Shown piece after piece: positions 60,842 through 64,000 of a stretch of 64,000 nucleotides of DNA. The notes below the pieces were generated by a model. It ran no database searches. It saw only the letters and a program-made list of their open reading frames with translations, and was not told the DNA's origin. Location: NCBI RefSeq assembly GCF_001676615.1, contig NZ_LYXZ01000016.1, positions 107,328 to 171,327 of the forward strand. Direction: 5' to 3'. How positions within the stretch are numbered: the first letter of the stretch is position 1; every line of letters starts with the position of its first letter. The position numbers were made by a program, and so were the translations under genes. Source of the stretch: Labrys sp. WJW (lineage in GTDB: Bacteria > Pseudomonadota > Alphaproteobacteria > Rhizobiales > Labraceae).

Positions 60842-61245
60842 GCGACCATCTCGATGCCAACCGGTACACCGCTGCGCAGGGAATTGGCCACCATGCAGAT
60901 CGTTTTCGCGCGCTCGATCACCGGCTGCGGGTCTGACCCGTCCGACATGCGGCAGCGCACCTTGAGCTTTGCAGCAGTCGCCAACAGCGGCTTGCCCTCG
61001 AGCTCCAGCGCGACGCTGACTGCGATGGTATCGACGGCGGCACCCATTTCTTCCGCAGCGTAGCGCAGGTCGTTGCAAAAGCAGCCGCCAAGCGACAGAG
61101 CGAGCAGCTGGGCGCCATTGAAGCCGAGCCCCATGCCGCCGGCGTTGCCCTCGGGGCGGTCCACCACGATGGTATGTCCGCCGGCCCAGCCCATGGCTGC
61201 CTGCGTCTCACCGACATTGCGCAGTTCGACCGTTACCGTCGCCAT
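60838..61245 (-). CDS. OsmC family protein
   Basis: A 135-residue OsmC/Ohr-fold protein, starting at MATVTVELRNVGETQAAMGW with a GGGGG site about 10 bases upstream. Hallmarks: FNGAQLLALSLGGCFCNDLR, where the first catalytic Cys (GGCFCN) is in the family position, and RAKTICMVANSLRSGV with the second cysteine (TICMV). Members reduce organic hydroperoxides, and this subgroup (YhfA-like) may be regulatory. Upstream in-frame residues read over the rsmD end and were rejected. It overlaps the TfoX-C gene. Confidence 0.88.
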   Translation of the reverse strand: MATVTVELRNVGETQAAMGWAGGHTIVVDRPEGNAGGMGLGFNGAQLLALSLGGCFCNDLRYAAEEMGAAVDTIAVSVALELEGKPLLATAAKLKVRCRMSDGSDPQPVIERAKTICMVANSLRSGVPVGIEMVA

Positions 61246-61357
61246 GCCTGCCCCCGTTTTGGATACGACCGACCATGACAGCAAGGCGGCAAAGGCGAAA
61301 GCGATGCCAAGCGGAGGCTGAAGCCGTCGCCCGATCAATGCGCCCCGGCGTCGGACA

Positions 61358-61915
61358 TCAGGGCTCGTAATGGAGGAAGCTGAGCCTGGTGCCCGCATAG
61401 TCGCGCTGATCGGCCAGAGCGAAGGAGGGCGGCGCTTCGAGGGGGGCGTCCGTCGCCTCCTCGACCACGCAGAGCGCTCCCTTGGTCAGCCAGCCGCCAT
61501 CGGCAAGGCTGACGAGTGCCTGTGATGCCAGCCCCTTGCCATAGGGAGGGTCGAGAAAAGCCAGCGAGAAGGGCTCGCCCGGCCCGATCATGCCCAGCTT
61601 GGTCGCATCCCGGCGGAACAGGCGGGTGCGTCCGCCCAGGGACATCGCCTCGACATTGGAGCGGATCAGCCCACGCGCCTCCGCGCCCTCGTCGACGAAG
61701 GTGGCAAAGCGGGCTCCGCGCGACAGGGCCTCGAAACCGAGCGCGCCCGTGCCGGCGAACAGATCGATCACGCGTGCGTCGCGCACGGGATCGTCATAGC
61801 CATGCGCGAGGATGTTGAACAAGGTCTCACGCAAGCGGTCCGAAGTCGGCCGGATCGCCTCCGACTTCGGTGTAGCCAGTTGCTTGCCGCGAAATTGCCC
61901 GCCGATGATGCGCAT
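61358..61915 (-). CDS. rsmD: 16S rRNA (guanine966-N2)-methyltransferase
   Basis: A 185-residue AdoMet-dependent methyltransferase that modifies G966 of 16S rRNA. MRIIGGQFRGKQLATPKSEA is the family start, RPTSDRLRETLFNIL the signature, VIDLFAGTGALGFEALSRGA the AdoMet loop and FLDPPYGKGL the (D/N)PPY catalytic motif. Length is standard. It lies 10 bases after the pseudouridine synthase gene in the same direction and before OsmC, the usual order in this group. Confidence 0.96.
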   Translation of the reverse strand: MRIIGGQFRGKQLATPKSEAIRPTSDRLRETLFNILAHGYDDPVRDARVIDLFAGTGALGFEALSRGARFATFVDEGAEARGLIRSNVEAMSLGGRTRLFRRDATKLGMIGPGEPFSLAFLDPPYGKGLASQALVSLADGGWLTKGALCVVEEATDAPLEAPPSFALADQRDYAGTRLSFLHYEP

Positions 61916-61925
61916 CGGTCAGCCG

Positions 61926-64000
61926 TCAACGCCCCCGGCGCGGCGCACCGCCCGGCTTGCCGCCTGGGCGTGGACGCGAGGGACGTTCACCGCCATCATT
62001 GCGATCGCGGAAGGAAGGACGGGGCTTGAACGGGCGGTCGCCGCCCTCTCCATCGCGCGGGCGGAACGGCTTGCGCGGACGATCACCCCCTTCGTCGCGG
62101 TCGCGGAAGGAGGGACGGGGCTTGAACGGGCGGTCGCCGCCCTCCTCGCCACGCGGCCGGAACGGCTTGCGCGGACGCTCGTCCCCTTCGTCGCGGTCGC
62201 GGAAGGAGGGACGGGGCTTGAATGGGCGGTCGCCGCCCTCCTCGCCACGCGGCCGGAACGGCTTGCGCGGACGCTCGCCCCCTTCGTCGCGGTCGCGGAA
62301 GGAGGGACGCGGCTTGAATGGGCGGTCGCCGCCCTCCTCGCCACGCGGCCGGAACGGCTTGCGCGGGCGCTCGCCCCCTTCGTCGCGGTCGCGGAAAGAA
62401 GGACGCGGCTTGAACGGGCGGTCACCGCCCTCCTCGGCACGCGCACGGAAGGGCTTGCGCGGGCGCTCGCCCCCTTCGTCGCGGTCGCGGAAGGAAGGAC
62501 GGGGCTTGAAGGGACGGTCGCCGCCCTCCTCGGCACGCGCACGGAAGGGCTTGCGCGGACGCTCGCCCCCTTCGTCACGATCCCGGAAAGGCGCGCGGGC
62601 CTTGAAGGGGCGGTCGCCGCCCTCCTCGTCGCGGGAACGGAAGGGCTTGCGCCGAGCCGGCTTTTCGTCGGCCACGTCAGCGACCCGCTGGACCAGCACA
62701 CGCCGGCCATGGCGATCCTCGACCAGGCTGCCACGCATCACGCGTTCCTTGCCGTCTTCCTCCGACTTGACACGCAGTCCGCGCGCCGGGCCACCCTTTG
62801 CGGGCCTGGCCGCAGCTTTGACCGGCTTTTCGCCGGCGGCCTCGTGGATTGGCGCCTCGAACTCGCAGCCGGCCTCGGCAACCAGCTCGGGGCCGAGCTG
62901 GTCCATCAGAACCCGGGTCTTCACTTCCTCGACCGCGCCCTCGGCCAGGTCGCCGAGCTGGAACGGCCCGTAGGACACGCGGATCAGGCGGTTGACCTCC
63001 AGGCCGATGGAGCCCAGCACGTTCTTGACTTCGCGGTTCTTGCCTTCGCGCAAGCCGAGGGTCAGCCAGGAATTGGAACCCTGTTCCTTGTCGAGGCGCG
63101 CTTCGATGCGACCATAGTCGACGCCGTCGACCGTCAGCCCCTCGAACAATTTGTCGAGCTGGACCTGATCGGTCTCGCCGAAAGCCCGCACGCGATAACG
63201 TCGCAGCCAGCCGGTCTTGGGCAGTTCGAGCTGGCGCGCCAGACCGCCGTCATTGGTGAGCAGCAGCAGGCCCTCGGTGTTGATGTCGAGCCGGCCCACC
63301 GACATCACGCGCGGCAGCGACGGATCGAGGTTCTCGAACACGGTCGGGCGTCCTTCCGGATCCTTCTCCGTGGTCACCAGGCCACGGGGCTTGTGGTAGA
63401 GCCACAGCCGCGTACGCTCGCGCCGGGGCAGGAGCTTGCCATCGACGGTGATATTGTCGTCCATCTGGACATTGAGCGCCGCACTGGTCAGCACCTCGCC
63501 ATTGACGGCGACCCGGCCTTCCTCGATCCAGGTCTCGGCATCGCGGCGCGATCCCAGCCCGGCCCGCGCGATCACCTTGGCCACACGCTCCCCGGCAAAG
63601 GCGCCGGTCTTGGCCTCGGCATCCGGCTTGGCCACCGCTTCCGCCTTGGCCTCGGCGCGACGCGGGGGGCGCTTGGGGCCGCGCTCCTCCTGGCGATCGT
63701 CGAAACGCGGCTCGAAGGCCTTGCGGCCGCCCTCGCGCGGCTCGAAAGAGCTGTCGAAACGGCGTGGTGCAAAGGAGCGCCCACCGTCCTCACCCTCGCG
63801 GCGAGGCTTGCGGCTGAAGGGACGCTCAGCGCCCTCCCCGCGTTCCGCATCACGGCGCGGCCGGAAACCGCCTTCGGTGCCCTCGTCGCGCGATCGAAAC
63901 GGCCGGCGTGCTTCTCCACGTTCCTCGGCGCGGCGGGGCTTGAACGGGCGTTCCTCGCCACTGTCACGCTCGCGGAACGGTCGGCGAGTGGGACGAGCCT
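61926..64000 (-). CDS. RluB-type 23S rRNA pseudouridine synthase with long disordered arms, partial
   Basis: The frame is open from the window end and its start is outside. A pseudouridine synthase core lies at about 62890-63620: S4-like RVAKVIARAGLGSRRDAETW, LYHKPRGLVTTEKDPEGRPT, the catalytic GRLDINTEGLLLLTNDGGL (Asp in RLD) and LREGKNREVKNVLGSIGLEV. Before it at least 120 codons (63636-63998) encode an Arg/Glu/Gly/Phe-rich disordered arm. After it come about 200 residues of near-exact 32-residue repeats (RPRKPFRPRGEEGGDRPF, then KPRPSFRDRDEGGE). RluB usually modifies U2605 of 23S rRNA. The stop is at 61926, 10 bases before rsmD. Confidence 0.93.
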   Translation of the reverse strand, partial: ARPTRRPFRERDSGEERPFKPRRAEERGEARRPFRSRDEGTEGGFRPRRDAERGEGAERPFSRKPRREGEDGGRSFAPRRFDSSFEPREGGRKAFEPRFDDRQEERGPKRPPRRAEAKAEAVAKPDAEAKTGAFAGERVAKVIARAGLGSRRDAETWIEEGRVAVNGEVLTSAALNVQMDDNITVDGKLLPRRERTRLWLYHKPRGLVTTEKDPEGRPTVFENLDPSLPRVMSVGRLDINTEGLLLLTNDGGLARQLELPKTGWLRRYRVRAFGETDQVQLDKLFEGLTVDGVDYGRIEARLDKEQGSNSWLTLGLREGKNREVKNVLGSIGLEVNRLIRVSYGPFQLGDLAEGAVEEVKTRVLMDQLGPELVAEAGCEFEAPIHEAAGEKPVKAAARPAKGGPARGLRVKSEEDGKERVMRGSLVEDRHGRRVLVQRVADVADEKPARRKPFRSRDEEGGDRPFKARAPFRDRDEGGERPRKPFRARAEEGGDRPFKPRPSFRDRDEGGERPRKPFRARAEEGGDRPFKPRPSFRDRDEGGERPRKPFRPRGEEGGDRPFKPRPSFRDRDEGGERPRKPFRPRGEEGGDRPFKPRPSFRDRDEGDERPRKPFRPRGEEGGDRPFKPRPSFRDRDEGGDRPRKPFRPRDGEGGDRPFKPRPSFRDRNDGGERPSRPRPGGKPGGAPRRGR
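61984..62640. repeat. 96-bp tandem repeat, about seven copies, inside the pseudouridine synthase gene
   Basis: A shared segment (GGAAGG or GGAAAG after CGCGG) recurs at 62009, 62105, 62201, 62297, 62393, 62489 and 62585, an exact 96-base period, that is 32 codons. The period is a multiple of three, so copies can be gained or lost without frameshift. Outer copies are more divergent than inner ones. Confidence 0.95.

Noticed and set aside
61984..62640. A CRISPR array, because of regular repeats.
   Set aside because: Repeats are contiguous 96-base units without unique spacers, in frame within a pseudouridine synthase gene, and no cas genes are present.

Overview
The window looks like chromosomal DNA of a GC-rich (roughly 65 percent) alphaproteobacterium of the order Hyphomicrobiales (Rhizobiales). 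The support is the gene order ileS-lspA-(secreted protein)-mutL / paired M16 peptidases / rsmD-RluB-type pseudouridine synthase, the split gcvPA/gcvPB genes, a MutL carrying the endonuclease motif, and several short palindromic intergenic repeats of the kind common in this order. I cannot name the genus. No rRNA, tRNA, prophage, insertion sequence or CRISPR array was seen.

Layout. 1-1796: end of gcvPA and complete gcvPB (glycine cleavage P-protein). 1857-2255: unknown small protein. 2282-5042 (minus): YtrA-type GntR regulator, ABC ATPase and a polytopic membrane protein in an overlapping operon with a probably leaderless promoter; the membrane gene is unusually AT-rich. 5102-12916 (minus): SPFH-SHOCT protein, two zinc-ribbon DUF4178-type proteins, a small membrane protein, DUF350, a membrane-anchored spermidine-synthase-like protein, an FAD amine-oxidase-like protein and SpeD. 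This is the most interesting block: a membrane-centred polyamine-chemistry cluster of unknown purpose. 13372-17520: ETF-ubiquinone oxidoreductase, a small membrane protein, a DeoR regulator and a divergent NagA-like amidohydrolase. 17561-23165: secreted TPR-caspase protein, MFS transporter, exported TPR protein with a Lys/Pro/Asp/Ala tail. 23155-29886: housekeeping run (ispE, purD, patatin, HAD phosphatase, ribF, proC-like, DUF4336). 29895-33793 (minus): GH15 glucoamylase-type enzyme, VOC protein, TetR regulator and EamA exporter, with a near-perfect TetR operator inside the 3' end of the VOC gene. 34103-37118: one polytopic membrane protein convergent with three single-pass membrane proteins of unknown function. 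37292-39341: FAD dehydrogenase and a small protein. 39367-47141: GntR regulator and a divergent pyroglutamate (5-oxoproline) operon: DUF969-DUF979-pcp-pxpA-pxpBC fusion-biotin carboxylase. 47304-50140: spermidine-synthase-fold protein, an HtrA-like pseudoprotease, a YghU-type GST. 50452-54843: ileS, lspA, secreted protein and a strong terminator. 54923-64000 (minus): mutL, lipoprotein, an inactive/active M16 peptidase pair, TfoX-C protein, OsmC protein, rsmD and a pseudouridine synthase with a seven-copy 96-bp tandem repeat; the last gene runs off the window.

How genes work together. The pyroglutamate cluster is a coherent pathway: Pcp releases pyroglutamate from peptides, DUF969/DUF979 are candidate permease subunits, PxpA and the PxpB-PxpC fusion hydrolyse it to glutamate, and a GntR-FCD regulator sits divergently over a 15-bp palindrome. 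The SpeD/SpeE-like/FAD/DUF350/DUF4178/SPFH cluster contains what is needed to make decarboxylated SAM and transfer or oxidise aminopropyl groups at the membrane, but its product is unknown.
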